In this document: positions 1 to 7,797 of the stretch, piece after piece
Position numbering within the stretch: position 1 is the first letter of the stretch
Layout: every line of letters begins with the position of its first letter
Source of the DNA: DATBFX01 sp036558305
GTDB lineage: Bacteria > Chloroflexota > Chloroflexia > Thermomicrobiales > UBA6265
Direction: 5' to 3'
Length of the DNA: 43,391 nucleotides
Assembly: GCA_036558305.1 (NCBI GenBank)
Contig: DATBFX010000310.1
Span: forward strand, 1 to 43,391
Notes under the pieces: generated by a model
What the model was told of the DNA's origin: nothing
Databases searched by the model: none
What the model saw: only the letters and a program-made list of their open reading frames with translations
Program-made: the position numbers and the translations under genes

Positions 1-2472
1 TCGATCACCCACGAGTTCCCTGACCCGCTCGCGTGCCAGCACCAACGCCCGCGCCTCGGCTTCAGGGAGGGCGACCGGAAGGGTCACCTTGTCGCGGACC
101 TTGCCGTTGATTTGGACGACGACCTCGACCGTCTCTTCTCGCGTCAAGGCCGGGTCGAAGACCGGCCACGGTTGCGTGTGGACCGAATACGGTTTGCCGA
201 GCCGCTCCCAGAGTTCTTCCGCCACGTAGGGCGTACTCGGCGCCATCAGCAAGACGAGCGTCTCGATTGCCTCCCGCCAGGCGGCGGTTCGAGCGATCGG
301 TTCGTTGCGCTGTGGCCACAGGCCGTTCTTGAACTCGATCAGTGCCGCGACCATCGTGTTGAACTGGAAGTCGCGAAGGTCGGTCGTCGCCCGTTCGATC
401 GTCTGGTGGGTCAACCGGCGCAGGGCGTGCTGTTGCTCCCGGTCGATCTGCTCGTCGGTCGGGTTGTGGGCGGTCGTCGTGACGAGCGTGTAGGCGTCGC
501 GGATGAACTTCTCCATCCCCGTGATACCGCGACTGTTCCACGGTCCGCCCTGGTCCCAGGGACCCAGATACATCAGGTGCAAACGGAGCGCATCGGCACC
601 GTGCCGCTGCACCAGGTCGTCGGGTGCGATCTGGGTGCCGCGGCTCTTGCTCATCTTCGTGCCCTCTTCCGCCAGGATCATCCCCTGGTTGCGGAGGCGC
701 AGGAACGGCTCGCCGTGGTCGACCAGTCCGAGATCGCGCAGGACTTTCGTGAAAAACCGCGCATAGAGCAGGTGCAAGATCGCGTGCTCGATCCCGCCAC
801 AGTAGAGATCGACGGGGCACCAGGCGGCGGCTTTGGCCGGATCGAACGGCCTCTGCTCGTCGTGCGGACTCGTGTACCGGAACCAGTACCACGACGAATC
901 CACGAAGGTATCCATCGTGTCGGTTTCCCGGTGCGCCGGTCCGCCGCAGCGCGGACAAGTCGCGTGCAGGAATGCCTCGTGCGACGTCAACGGACTCTGA
1001 CCGGTCGGCGTGAACTCCGCGTCCATCGGCAGCTCGACCGGCAGGTCGTCGACCGGTACCGGCACCATGCCGCACGCGTCGCAGTAGACGACCGGGATCG
1101 GCGTGCCCCAGTAGCGCTGGCGCGAGATCAACCAGTCGCGCAGCCGGTAATTCACCTCCGCCTTGCCACGACCCTGCTGGTCGAGCCAGGCGATGATCTC
1201 CGGCACCCCCTCGGGCACCGCCGTCCCATCGAATGGGCCCGAGTTGACGAGCACACCGGGGCCGTCGTACGCCTCGGTCATGGCGTCTGAATCGAGCGTG
1301 ACGCCCTCGGGTTGGACGACGACCCGAATCGGCAACCCGAACGCTCGGGCGAACTCGAAATCCCGCTGGTCGCCGGACGGCACGGCCATGATGGCGCCCG
1401 TGCCGTAGCCCATCAGCACGTAGTCGGCGATCCAGATCGGAATCCGCTCATCCGTGACCGGGTTCAACGCGTAGGCGCCGGTGAAGACGCCGGTCTTCGG
1501 CCGGGCGGCATCGGTCGACAACCGCTCGATCTCGGTTTCGCGGCGCGCCTGCTCGGCGTAGGCGTCGACCTCCGCCTTGCGGTCCTCCGTCGTGATCTTC
1601 GCCACCAGCGGGTGTTCGGGCGCCAGCACCATGAACGTCGCGCCCCAGACGGTGTCGGGGCGGGTCGTGAACACCTCCAGCGCGTCGCCGGTTTCCAGGG
1701 TGAACGTCAGGCGTGCGCCCTCCGACCGCCCGATCCAGTTGCGCTGCATCGTCTTGACGCGCTCGGGCCAATCGACGTTTTCCAGCTCGCGCAGCAGCTC
1801 ATCGGCGTAGGCGGTGATTCGGAAATACCACTGTTCCAGGTCGCGCTTGTAGACCTCGCTGCCGCACCGCTCGCAGATGTTGCCTTCCAGCACCTGCTCA
1901 TTGGCCAACACCGTCTGATCTTTCGGACACCACCAGACTGCGCCCGGTGCCCGGTACGCCAGCCCGCATTCGAGCATCTGCAAGAAGATCCACTGGTTCC
2001 ATCGGTAGTAGTCCGGCGTGCAGGTCACGACCTGGCGCGACCAATCGATCATCGCGCCCATCTGCCGGTACTGCACCCGCATTTGATCGATGTTGTCGAA
2101 CGTCCACGTCGCCGGGTGGATGTTGTTGCGGATCGCGGCGTTCTCTGCCGGCAATCCGAAAGCATCGAACCCCATCGGGAAGAGGACGTTGTAGCCGTTC
2201 ATCCGTTGGAACCGCGCGAAGACGTCGGGCACGGCGAATGCGTACCAGTGGCCGACGTGCAAGGTGCCGGACGGATACGGGTACATCGTCAGGGAATACC
2301 ATTTGGGACGATCCGACCCGTCCCGCGCCCGGTAGAGTTCGTCGGATTCCCAGCGGGCCCGCCATTTCGGTTCGATCGTCGCCGGGTCGTAGCGATCGGC
2401 GGGCGCCGGCTTGACCTGGGATCGCGGCGCAGCGGCCTCGGTCACTGTTGGTGCCTCAACGGATTGCGTCAT
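1..2472 (-). CDS. leuS: Leucyl-tRNA synthetase, C-terminal end cut by window edge
   Basis: Class I synthetase that charges tRNA-Leu with leucine in the cytoplasm. The minus-strand frame is open for 824 codons from ATG at 2472 to the window edge. The class I signatures are present: HVGH near residue 72 (within MYPYPSGTLHVGHW) and KMSKS near residue 606. The frame still reads VEVVVQINGKVRDKV close to the edge, which is typical of the extreme C-terminal domain of LeuRS, so probably only a few tens of residues are missing. GGTGGAG lies just upstream of the start. The gene follows a T-box leader and terminator, so it should be induced when tRNA-Leu is uncharged. Identity is very secure; only the stop codon is not seen. 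Confidence 0.97.
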   Translation of the reverse strand, partial: MTQSVEAPTVTEAAAPRSQVKPAPADRYDPATIEPKWRARWESDELYRARDGSDRPKWYSLTMYPYPSGTLHVGHWYAFAVPDVFARFQRMNGYNVLFPMGFDAFGLPAENAAIRNNIHPATWTFDNIDQMRVQYRQMGAMIDWSRQVVTCTPDYYRWNQWIFLQMLECGLAYRAPGAVWWCPKDQTVLANEQVLEGNICERCGSEVYKRDLEQWYFRITAYADELLRELENVDWPERVKTMQRNWIGRSEGARLTFTLETGDALEVFTTRPDTVWGATFMVLAPEHPLVAKITTEDRKAEVDAYAEQARRETEIERLSTDAARPKTGVFTGAYALNPVTDERIPIWIADYVLMGYGTGAIMAVPSGDQRDFEFARAFGLPIRVVVQPEGVTLDSDAMTEAYDGPGVLVNSGPFDGTAVPEGVPEIIAWLDQQGRGKAEVNYRLRDWLISRQRYWGTPIPVVYCDACGMVPVPVDDLPVELPMDAEFTPTGQSPLTSHEAFLHATCPRCGGPAHRETDTMDTFVDSSWYWFRYTSPHDEQRPFDPAKAAAWCPVDLYCGGIEHAILHLLYARFFTKVLRDLGLVDHGEPFLRLRNQGMILAEEGTKMSKSRGTQIAPDDLVQRHGADALRLHLMYLGPWDQGGPWNSRGITGMEKFIRDAYTLVTTTAHNPTDEQIDREQQHALRRLTHQTIERATTDLRDFQFNTMVAALIEFKNGLWPQRNEPIARTAAWREAIETLVLLMAPSTPYVAEELWERLGKPYSVHTQPWPVFDPALTREETVEVVVQINGKVRDKVTLPVALPEAEARALVLARERVRELVGDR

Positions 2473-2555
2473 CGTCTCTTGCTCCACCGACCGCGTCGTT
2501 GCGGCCAAGTCCTTGCCGATCTGGATGGCGACTCGATCGCGCCCGAACGACCATG

Positions 2556-2596
2556 AAAAACGGCCTTCCGCCCCCGATCAGGGACGGAAGGCCGTC
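2556..2596 (-). terminator. Intrinsic terminator of the leuS T-box leader
   Basis: Read on the minus strand, ACGGCCTTCCG (2595-2585) pairs with CGGAAGGCCGT (2570-2560), with extra G/C pairs inside, and is followed by TTTTT at 2560-2556. Its 5' arm holds CGTCCCT (2586-2580), the sequence the T-box antiterminator needs, so the two structures exclude each other. leuS starts 83 nt downstream. This is the OFF state of the riboswitch. Confidence 0.9.
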
Positions 2597-2625
2597 AACC
2601 GGCGCGCTTCCGCGGTACCACCCTG
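2579..2625 (-). promoter_or_regulatory. T-box antiterminator element of leuS
   Basis: The minus strand carries the T-box consensus AGGGTGGTACCGCG (2624-2611). AGGG can pair with CCCT (2583-2580) and GCG (2613-2611) with CGT (2586-2584), leaving the canonical seven-base bulge UGGUACC. In T-boxes UGGN in this bulge pairs with the 3' NCCA end of an uncharged tRNA; here UGGU fits a discriminator base A, as in tRNA-Leu. Forming this helix destroys the downstream terminator and lets leuS be transcribed. The motif match is exact; the pairing was drawn by eye. Confidence 0.9.
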
Positions 2626-2660
2626 GTTGGTCAGCGCCTTCGGTCGATCGCATCGTGCGG

Positions 2661-2736
2661 TGGTGGAGCTGAGGGGACTCGAACCCCTGACTTCGACACT
2701 GCCAGTGTCGCGCTCTCCCAGCTGAGCTACAGCCCC
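2661..2736 (-). tRNA. tRNA-Ala(GGC), embedded in the leuS T-box leader
   Basis: A complete 76-nt cloverleaf on the minus strand. The acceptor GGGGCTG pairs with CAGCTCC and includes the G3-U70 wobble that identifies alanine tRNA. The D arm is GCTC/GAGC, the anticodon arm CGACA/TGTCG with loop CTGGCAG gives anticodon GGC, and the T arm is AGGGG-TTCGAGT-CCCCT. The discriminator is A and CCA is encoded. No arm is degenerate, so it is probably functional. It has the same orientation as leuS and lies between the Stem I/F-box part (2761-2940) and the antiterminator (2579-2625) of one T-box leader, where the variable Stem III would be. Confidence 0.96.
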
Positions 2737-2760
2737 GCGCTCGCGTTCGTTTTCGGGACG

Positions 2761-2940
2761 CCAACCCGCTCCAGACCCGATAACGGAGGCAACCCGGCGG
2801 CGGCTAACGGCACGGACCGATCACCACCACGGCTCCCGGGCGAGTTCGGCCACCGTCGCTGCCTCGCACCGCCGGCAACTCGCTGACTCGTGGGCCTACT
2901 ACTCCCGATCGACGCCCACCGGTCTCTTTGAGGACCGGTC
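2761..2940 (-). promoter_or_regulatory. T-box riboswitch Stem I and F-box half (Leu specifier)
   Basis: On the minus strand CGGGAGTAGTAGGCC (2907-2893) supplies the 5' side of a specifier loop with its AGTA strand. CAGCGAG (2885-2879) and GGTGCGA (2870-2864) match the AG bulge and apical loop of Stem I. GTGGCC then GAACTC gives the 3' loop strand with specifier codon CTC at 2844-2842 (Leu), the usual specifier for leuS. CGGG pairs with CCCG below the loop. The F-box sequence CCGTTA occurs at 2786-2781 and again at 2810-2805. A 7-bp hairpin ACCGGTC/GACCGGT (2939-2918) opens the leader. The order matches a classical transcriptional T-box, apart from the tRNA gene that follows. Confidence 0.85.
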
Positions 2941-3112
2941 ATATTGGTACGCATAGCCAAACCGGTTGGGGCTCGGCCACGGGGGAAGTGTACCAACGCC
3001 GCTAGCCACCGTCAAACGTTCGATGAAGCGCGCCCTTCGAGCGGTAGACGAAAGAGGAAACGCCTCAGATACTTGCGAACCGAGTTACCGGGCTTGCAGG
3101 AGCACACAACCG

Positions 3113-3811
3113 ATGGGAACGTCCGATCTCCAGAACACGACCGCGGCCATCCTCGACCGGTTCGACATCCTCAGCGCGGCGCGCGATCGCGCCCTGACCG
3201 AGGGGCGCCAGATCGTCCGCCTCTCCGCCAACACGGTGCGCGCCGTTCACCGCGGGGAGCTTGCCGAAGCGGCTGCCCTGCTGGCCGAAGCGAAGGCGCT
3301 GCTGAGCGCGTTGATCGAGCACCTGGCACCCTACCCGAGCATCTACTGGGCTGGTTACGTCCAGGACGCGATGAAGGAGTTTGCCGAAGCGAATCTGACG
3401 CTCGCCGTCGTCGGCGGGGAACGCATCCCCGGTCCGGACGATCTCGGCGTCGAAGACGCGCCTTATCTCAACGCCCTGGCCGAAAGCGCGAGCGAATTGC
3501 GCCGCGAAGTCCTTGACCGGCTTCGCGCCGACGAATTGGAGCGCGCCGAACACCTCCTCGCCGTCATGGACGACGTCTACGACGTCTTGATTACCGTCGA
3601 CTTCCCGGATGCGATCACCGGCGGTCTCCGTCGGACCACCGATCAACTCCGCGCGGTGCTCGAACGCACCCGCGGCGACCTCACCGTCACGCTGACCCAG
3701 AAGCGACTTCAGCGATCGCTTGCCGAGGCGCGTCGCGCCCTCGGCGATCAATCGACGTCGGACGAGATCGAAGATTTGCCGACAGTGCCTACGACGGAAG
3801 ATCTATCTTGA
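3113..3811 (+). CDS. Translin-family nucleic-acid-binding protein
   Basis: A 232-residue, mostly helical protein. Start ATG 3113 was chosen because GCAGGAG precedes it and the family similarity begins at once; the frame is open further upstream without similarity. Blocks characteristic of translin/TRAX are present: RLSANTVRAVHRGE, a GYV-DAMKEFAEA segment, YLNALAESASELRREVLD, and near the end the strongly conserved DFPDAITGGLRR and ERTRGDLT. Eukaryotic translin forms octamers that bind and, with TRAX, cleave single-stranded RNA/DNA; the role of prokaryotic members is poorly known. It is transcribed away from leuS, and its tail overlaps the convergent DUF192 gene by 23 bp. Family call is strong; function is unassigned. 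Confidence 0.85.
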   Translation: MGTSDLQNTTAAILDRFDILSAARDRALTEGRQIVRLSANTVRAVHRGELAEAAALLAEAKALLSALIEHLAPYPSIYWAGYVQDAMKEFAEANLTLAVVGGERIPGPDDLGVEDAPYLNALAESASELRREVLDRLRADELERAEHLLAVMDDVYDVLITVDFPDAITGGLRRTTDQLRAVLERTRGDLTVTLTQKRLQRSLAEARRALGDQSTSDEIEDLPTVPTTEDLS

Positions 3812-4289
3812 CAGGGGTGCCGGCACTATACCCATGTTCCGCCAGCCATCCGGCGGGCAATTCCAGCACCCAGCGTACCGGTTCCGGCGACTGATAGACG
3901 GGGAGATCGGCGTCGGACGCGCCCGGAACGGGGCAAACGTCTTCGGCGGCACCGACGATCTGACCGGATTCGATCCAGACGATGTCGAGACAGAACCGCA
4001 TCCCTTTCATCCAGAACGAGCGAGGTCCCGGTGAGTCGTACACGAACAGCATGCCCGTCCCCGGTTTGAGACCGTCGCGATAGCCAAGCCCGCGCTCGCG
4101 CAGCGGCCCGGTATCCGCGATCTCGGCAGCGATCGTCTCGTTACCGATCTCGATCGTCGCCGTCCGTGACGTCCACGGCAGTTCGAGCCGCCACGGTGGC
4201 ACGACCGGCGCGGCGGAAGCCATGTTCGCCAATCCAAGTGCCGTTACCAACAAGACCCCTATCATGGCGACCGCGACGGCCCGTCGCAT
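3789..4289 (-). CDS. Secreted DUF192 family protein
   Basis: A 166-residue protein. ATG 4289 gives MRRAVAVAMIG followed by a hydrophobic stretch ending in ASAAP, a good Sec signal peptide; the frame continues upstream but that part is repeat sequence. The mature part has the DUF192 pattern: RERGLGYRDGLKPGTGMLF, then FWMKGMRFCLDIVWI, and VLELPAGW near the C-terminus. DUF192 domains are small beta-rich extracytoplasmic proteins of unknown biochemical role. The 3' end overlaps the tail of the translin-like gene by 23 bp. Family call is secure. Confidence 0.88.
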   Translation of the reverse strand: MRRAVAVAMIGVLLVTALGLANMASAAPVVPPWRLELPWTSRTATIEIGNETIAAEIADTGPLRERGLGYRDGLKPGTGMLFVYDSPGPRSFWMKGMRFCLDIVWIESGQIVGAAEDVCPVPGASDADLPVYQSPEPVRWVLELPAGWLAEHGYSAGTPVKIDLPS

Positions 4290-4310
4290 GAGAGTCGGTC
4301 TTCGTGATCC

Positions 4311-4400
4311 CGTAGGGGCGGCCGGGTGCCCTCTGGGCGCTGTCCGCCCTCGTGCGTGAGCGCACGCGTGGCCGGGCGGACACGGCGGTCCGCCCCTACG
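4311..4400. repeat. Palindromic intergenic repeat, copy 1
   Basis: This stretch begins CGTAGGGGCGG and ends CCGCCCCTACG, with GTCCGCCCTCGTG inside the left arm and GGGCGGACACGGCGG in the right arm. The right arm is the same as that of the element at 27068-27144. The left arm has an extra block (about GGCCGGGTGCCCTCTGGGC) relative to the other copy. It has terminal inverted repeats and no coding capacity, so it may be a MITE-like or REP-like mobile repeat. It lies just upstream of the DUF192 start. Confidence 0.75.
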
Positions 4401-4515
4401 AATAGGGTCGCCAGACTCCACCGCAACACACTGCAGGAGCGACTCCGGCCACCACTGGGATCGTTTGCGATTCGATATTCGCTCAAGACGGCGCTCGTCC
4501 ACTGTCACCTCCGCG

Positions 4516-5439
4516 CTAGGCCCGATCGTCCGCCAGCTCCGTCGCAGCCACGGTCAACAACTCGACACAGGCATCGACGCCGGGAACGGTGACGTCGGCC
4601 ATGCTCAAAACCGAAGGATGGGTTTCGGGGCTGAGGATCGCCACCGACAACGCCGAGACGGCCCCGCTGTCGTGAAGCTCCCGCATCGCCACAAAGGCAT
4701 CGACATCGGTGACGTCGTCGCCAAAATAGACGACGCCGTTGAGCGCGTGCCTGCGGACGAGTTCGACGATCGCCGTGCCCTTGTTGATCACCACGTCGGG
4801 CCGCAACTCGACGACGAATCGCCCTTCGGTGACTCGCAACCGATGACGCGCCGCCGCTTCGACCGCGGCCGACAGTATCGCGTCGCGGGCGGCCAGGTGA
4901 TCGGGAGACAAACGGTAGTGGACCGACCCGGTCAACCGCTTGTCCTCCAGCACGACAGCCTCTTGGAGACCGGCTCGAGACACCGCCGCGCCGATCTCGA
5001 CCAGGGTGGCCGCGAGCGCCGCCTTACTCGCTTCCGCCGCCGGATGGACCCATCGGTTGCCGCCGCGCAGCCATTCCATCCCGTGGTTGCCGACCACGAT
5101 GAGCTCAGGCACGCCGATCAATCGTGCCCCGTCCTCCGCGGATCGCCCGGTCACGGCTCCGACGATGTCCAGACGACCGGCCAGTTGCCTGAGCGCCTCG
5201 CGCGCCCGGTTGGTGACGACTGCTTCGGACGGTGTCGGCGCGATCGCGCTGATCGTCCCGTCGATGTCGGTGAACAGGCCCGCCGGCCGCAGCCGCAAGA
5301 CCTCGACCACCCGAGACGTCGTTGCCGGATCGGCGTGTGCCAGCGTCGCGGCGGGGTCCTGCTCGCGAACACCGGGGTCTTTGACCGCCGCCGGCCTCGT
5401 CGCGCTCGACGGTCGCAAGCGGTTGTCCGGCGACGCCAT
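4516..5439 (-). CDS. otsB: Trehalose-6-phosphate phosphatase (HAD superfamily)
   Basis: A 307-residue enzyme that hydrolyses trehalose 6-phosphate to trehalose. ATG 5439 is preceded by GGGAGGTGGCAG, an excellent ribosome site. HAD motif I is LFTDIDGTISAI, with the nucleophile Asp and acid/base Asp; the GNHGMEW segment is typical of OtsB; the C-terminal YFGDDVTDVDAF is motif IV binding Mg2+. The residue 1-45 extension is variable. It lies 29 bp behind the lipoprotein gene on the same strand and is probably cotranscribed with it. No otsA is in the window; the trehalose-consuming TreS-Mak-GlgE genes are about 16 kb away. Confidence 0.92.
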   Translation of the reverse strand: MASPDNRLRPSSATRPAAVKDPGVREQDPAATLAHADPATTSRVVEVLRLRPAGLFTDIDGTISAIAPTPSEAVVTNRAREALRQLAGRLDIVGAVTGRSAEDGARLIGVPELIVVGNHGMEWLRGGNRWVHPAAEASKAALAATLVEIGAAVSRAGLQEAVVLEDKRLTGSVHYRLSPDHLAARDAILSAAVEAAARHRLRVTEGRFVVELRPDVVINKGTAIVELVRRHALNGVVYFGDDVTDVDAFVAMRELHDSGAVSALSVAILSPETHPSVLSMADVTVPGVDACVELLTVAATELADDRA

Positions 5440-5468
5440 CTGCCACCTCCCACGCCGCGCGAACGTCG

Positions 5469-6188
5469 CTACGGCGAGGCGTATCGGTAGACCGTACCAT
5501 CCGAACCGTCGACGAAGACGTCCTTCGTCTCGCCGAGTTTCTCGATCGCCACGTGGTAGATGAGGGCACCTTGCGGCGCGGACGGCGGCCCGAACGGGAT
5601 CGCTTTGGTGTTGAGCCGCAAATCGACGCCGGTCGAGGCGCTGATCGGGTCGTTGTCGCCGTAGCCGGACTTCGTCAGCGCCCGCCGAAGCAAACCGAAC
5701 GAGATCTTGTCGGTCGGCAGCGTCGGCACGTCCTCCGGCGCCACCTCGGCCGGTTCGGTTTCCCCGGTGTCGGTTGCGAAAAACGTCTGTGCATTGTCGG
5801 AGTAGAACGTCGCCTGCCAACGGAACCCGGACTCGAACAACTGGCAACCGACGCGCAACCGCGTCAGGCGGGCGTCGGCTTGCCAGGCCAGCGCCTTGGC
5901 GCTTGCGGCTTCGAGACCCGCTCGCCATTCGAGGTCCATCTGCGACAGGTCGCCGACCAGGAGTCGCCCGTCGGTGCAGACCGAGCGGCTGCCCGCCGTC
6001 GGCGACGCGGCGGCAACGCGCGTCGCCGAGCTCGACGGTGTCGCCGTCGATGGCGTCCGCGCGGCAGAAGGCCCTGCGCAGCCGGCGAGCAGCGAAAGCA
6101 CGAGCACCGGTCCGACCACGGAGAGTCCCGACCCTGGCCGTCGGTTGAGTTTCCGGTGCACCGTCGCATTGATCTGTCGCAGGTCCAT
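5469..6188 (-). CDS. Predicted lipoprotein, unknown function
   Basis: A 239-residue protein. ATG 6188 was chosen for the upstream GAGGG. The N-terminus has basic residues, a hydrophobic core (VVGPVLVLSLL) and a lipobox LAGC, then a Ser/Thr/Ala/Pro-rich linker of about 35 residues, as expected for a lipid-anchored exported protein. The globular part has one further pair of Cys (SVCTDGR, RVGCQLF). I recognise no family. It sits 29 bp upstream of otsB on the same strand. Confidence 0.75.
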   Translation of the reverse strand: MDLRQINATVHRKLNRRPGSGLSVVGPVLVLSLLAGCAGPSAARTPSTATPSSSATRVAAASPTAGSRSVCTDGRLLVGDLSQMDLEWRAGLEAASAKALAWQADARLTRLRVGCQLFESGFRWQATFYSDNAQTFFATDTGETEPAEVAPEDVPTLPTDKISFGLLRRALTKSGYGDNDPISASTGVDLRLNTKAIPFGPPSAPQGALIYHVAIEKLGETKDVFVDGSDGTVYRYASP

Positions 6189-6218
6189 CGAGCCCTCGTC
6201 GTCGTTCCGGGCCAGGCG

Positions 6219-6228
6219 ATCATAGCAC
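6219..6228 (-). promoter_or_regulatory. Candidate -10 for lipoprotein-otsB
   Basis: The minus strand reads GTGCTATGAT, with -10 TATGAT at 6224-6219, about 31 nt before the lipoprotein ATG. No clear -35 was found. The same GTGCTAT core precedes rpsF and the DUF1648 gene. Confidence 0.4.
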
Positions 6229-6294
6229 GGGCGCACGAGTCCACCCGTCCATCGAAGCGACCCCGGTGGCAGGTGGCGGCCGCGCCGGCTCGGA

Positions 6295-6300
6295 TATACT
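6295..6300 (+). promoter_or_regulatory. Candidate -10 for cysS/mshC-like gene
   Basis: TATACT at 6295-6300 lies 134 nt before the start codon and would give a leader of about 125 nt. No good -35 is seen at 16-18 bp. I looked for T-box motifs in this leader and found none. Confidence 0.35.
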
Positions 6301-6433
6301 GAGGGCGATTCACCGGTACCCGGTTAGTGTTGCGTATGTGCCGTTGGTTGCCTTGACAGTCGCTGCCGGCGGCGGAACGGTCCCGAGTCCTCCGGGCGGT
6401 CAACGGAGTCAATCGGAGCGGAGAAGGAGAAGA

Positions 6434-7630
6434 ATGTACCTGTTCAACACGCAGACGGGTCAAACCGAACCGTTTGTCGCGCGCGACGGCACGGTCGGTC
6501 TCTACGTTTGCGGCGTCACACCCTACGACACCACGCACGTGGGCCATGCATTCACCTTCTTGACCTTCGACATCCTCGTTCGGTATCTGCGTTACCTGGA
6601 ATATCAGGTCACCTACGTCCAAAACGTCACCGACATCGACGACGACATCCTGCGCAAGGCCAAGGACGTCGGACTCTCCTGGGACGAATTGGGACGACGC
6701 GAGACCGACAAATTCCGTCGCGACATGCGCGATTTGAATGCGCTCGAATTCGACCACTACACCTTGGCCACCAAGCACGTTCCCGAGATGGTCGCAATGA
6801 TCGAGAAGCTCATCGCGGCCGGACTCGCCTACGCAGCGAACGGCAGCGTCTACTTCGCCGTCGACAAGGATCCCGAGTTCGGCAAACTGAGCCACATCCC
6901 GCGCGACGAGATGCTGCCGATCGCCAACGAGCGCGGCAACACCCCGGACGATCCGAACAAGCGCGATCCGCTCGACTTCGTCCTCTGGCAAGCCGCCGCC
7001 CCCGGCGAACCGACCTGGGAATCGCCGTGGGGACCCGGTCGTCCGGGGTGGCACATCGAGTGCAGCGCCATGTCGACCCGGTACCTGGGGTCGACCATCG
7101 ACATCCACGGGGGAGGCGCCGACCTCGTCTTCCCCCACCACGAATGCGAAATCGCCCAGACGGAAGGCGCGACCGGTCAAAAGCCGTTCGTTCGCTACTG
7201 GATGCACGTCGGTATGGTGGGTTACCAGGGCGAAAAGATGAGCAAATCCCTGGGGAACCTCGTCCTGGTGCACGAAGCCCTCGACGACTATTCGGCAGAC
7301 GCGCTGCGCCTCTACATGTTTTCGCACCACTATCGCGAAGGATGGGAGTACCACGAGGACGAAGTCGACGAGTGGGCGACGCTCGCGGCCGATTTGCGGG
7401 AAGCGATCGCCATCCCGTCATACGGAATCGAGCAGGAAGTCGACGTTTCCGCCTTCCGCGAGCGATTCTTGAACGCCCTTGAGGACGACCTGAACACGCC
7501 CGCCGCGATCGAGGCGCTGCGCGAAATCGGCCAATCGATCCTCGAGGCGCCGGAAGAGGACGACGCGCGTGACGCCCAGGAGACGCTGAAGGAACTTGCC
7601 GGTTTGCTCGGTCTCACCCTGTCGGACTGA
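6434..7630 (+). CDS. Cysteinyl-tRNA synthetase / MshC-like cysteine ligase
   Basis: A 398-residue class I synthetase-fold ligase that activates cysteine with ATP. ATG 6434 follows GGAGAAGGAGAAGA. The HIGH motif is HVGH (in YDTTHVGHA), KMSKS is near residue 268, and the zinc ligands are Cys26 (YVCG), Cys of WHIECSAMS, and His/Glu of FPHHECE. The CGVTPYDTTHVGHA start, the PNKRDPLDFVLW-PGEP block and GMVGYQGEKMSKS resemble mycothiol ligase MshC, whereas IDIHGGG-DLVFPHHE fits both families. It ends soon after the DALR-type region and lacks the longer C-terminal domain of standard CysRS (about 460 residues). It could be the genome's CysRS or a thiol-biosynthesis ligase; sequence alone does not decide. 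Confidence 0.85.
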   Translation: MYLFNTQTGQTEPFVARDGTVGLYVCGVTPYDTTHVGHAFTFLTFDILVRYLRYLEYQVTYVQNVTDIDDDILRKAKDVGLSWDELGRRETDKFRRDMRDLNALEFDHYTLATKHVPEMVAMIEKLIAAGLAYAANGSVYFAVDKDPEFGKLSHIPRDEMLPIANERGNTPDDPNKRDPLDFVLWQAAAPGEPTWESPWGPGRPGWHIECSAMSTRYLGSTIDIHGGGADLVFPHHECEIAQTEGATGQKPFVRYWMHVGMVGYQGEKMSKSLGNLVLVHEALDDYSADALRLYMFSHHYREGWEYHEDEVDEWATLAADLREAIAIPSYGIEQEVDVSAFRERFLNALEDDLNTPAAIEALREIGQSILEAPEEDDARDAQETLKELAGLLGLTLSD

Positions 7631-7670
7631 AACGCCGGACCGGCACCGGATGGGCTCGCCGCAACAACCC

Positions 7671-7680
7671 CGTGCTATAC
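7671..7680 (+). promoter_or_regulatory. Candidate -10 of the rpsF operon
   Basis: CGTGCTATAC continues to T at 7680, giving -10 TATACT at 7675-7680. It lies about 118 nt before the rpsF start and shares the GTGCTAT core with two other candidate promoters in the window. No convincing -35. Confidence 0.4.
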
Positions 7681-7797
7681 TCCGCCGGGTCGTAGGTCGA
7701 CCCCATCCGACATTGCCTTTCTGCCCCGTTGCGGCCCGGGTCGCGCAACCCCCGGGACCATCCGACGGCGGGGCAAGCCCAGGGAAAGGAGTCCTCG

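Noticed and set aside
112..1290. Long plus-strand open frame opposite leuS
   Set aside because: It is antisense to a clear LeuRS, its protein is Arg/Val-rich without any family blocks, and long antisense frames are expected in GC-rich genes.
2625..2660. An ultrashort T-box Stem I between the tRNA and the antiterminator
   Set aside because: Only 36 nt are available with no convincing specifier loop, whereas a full classical Stem I with a Leu codon is present upstream of the tRNA.
6353..6358. Perfect TTGACA -35 before the cysS/mshC-like gene
   Set aside because: No -10 lies at 16-18 bp; TATACT upstream is the better candidate.
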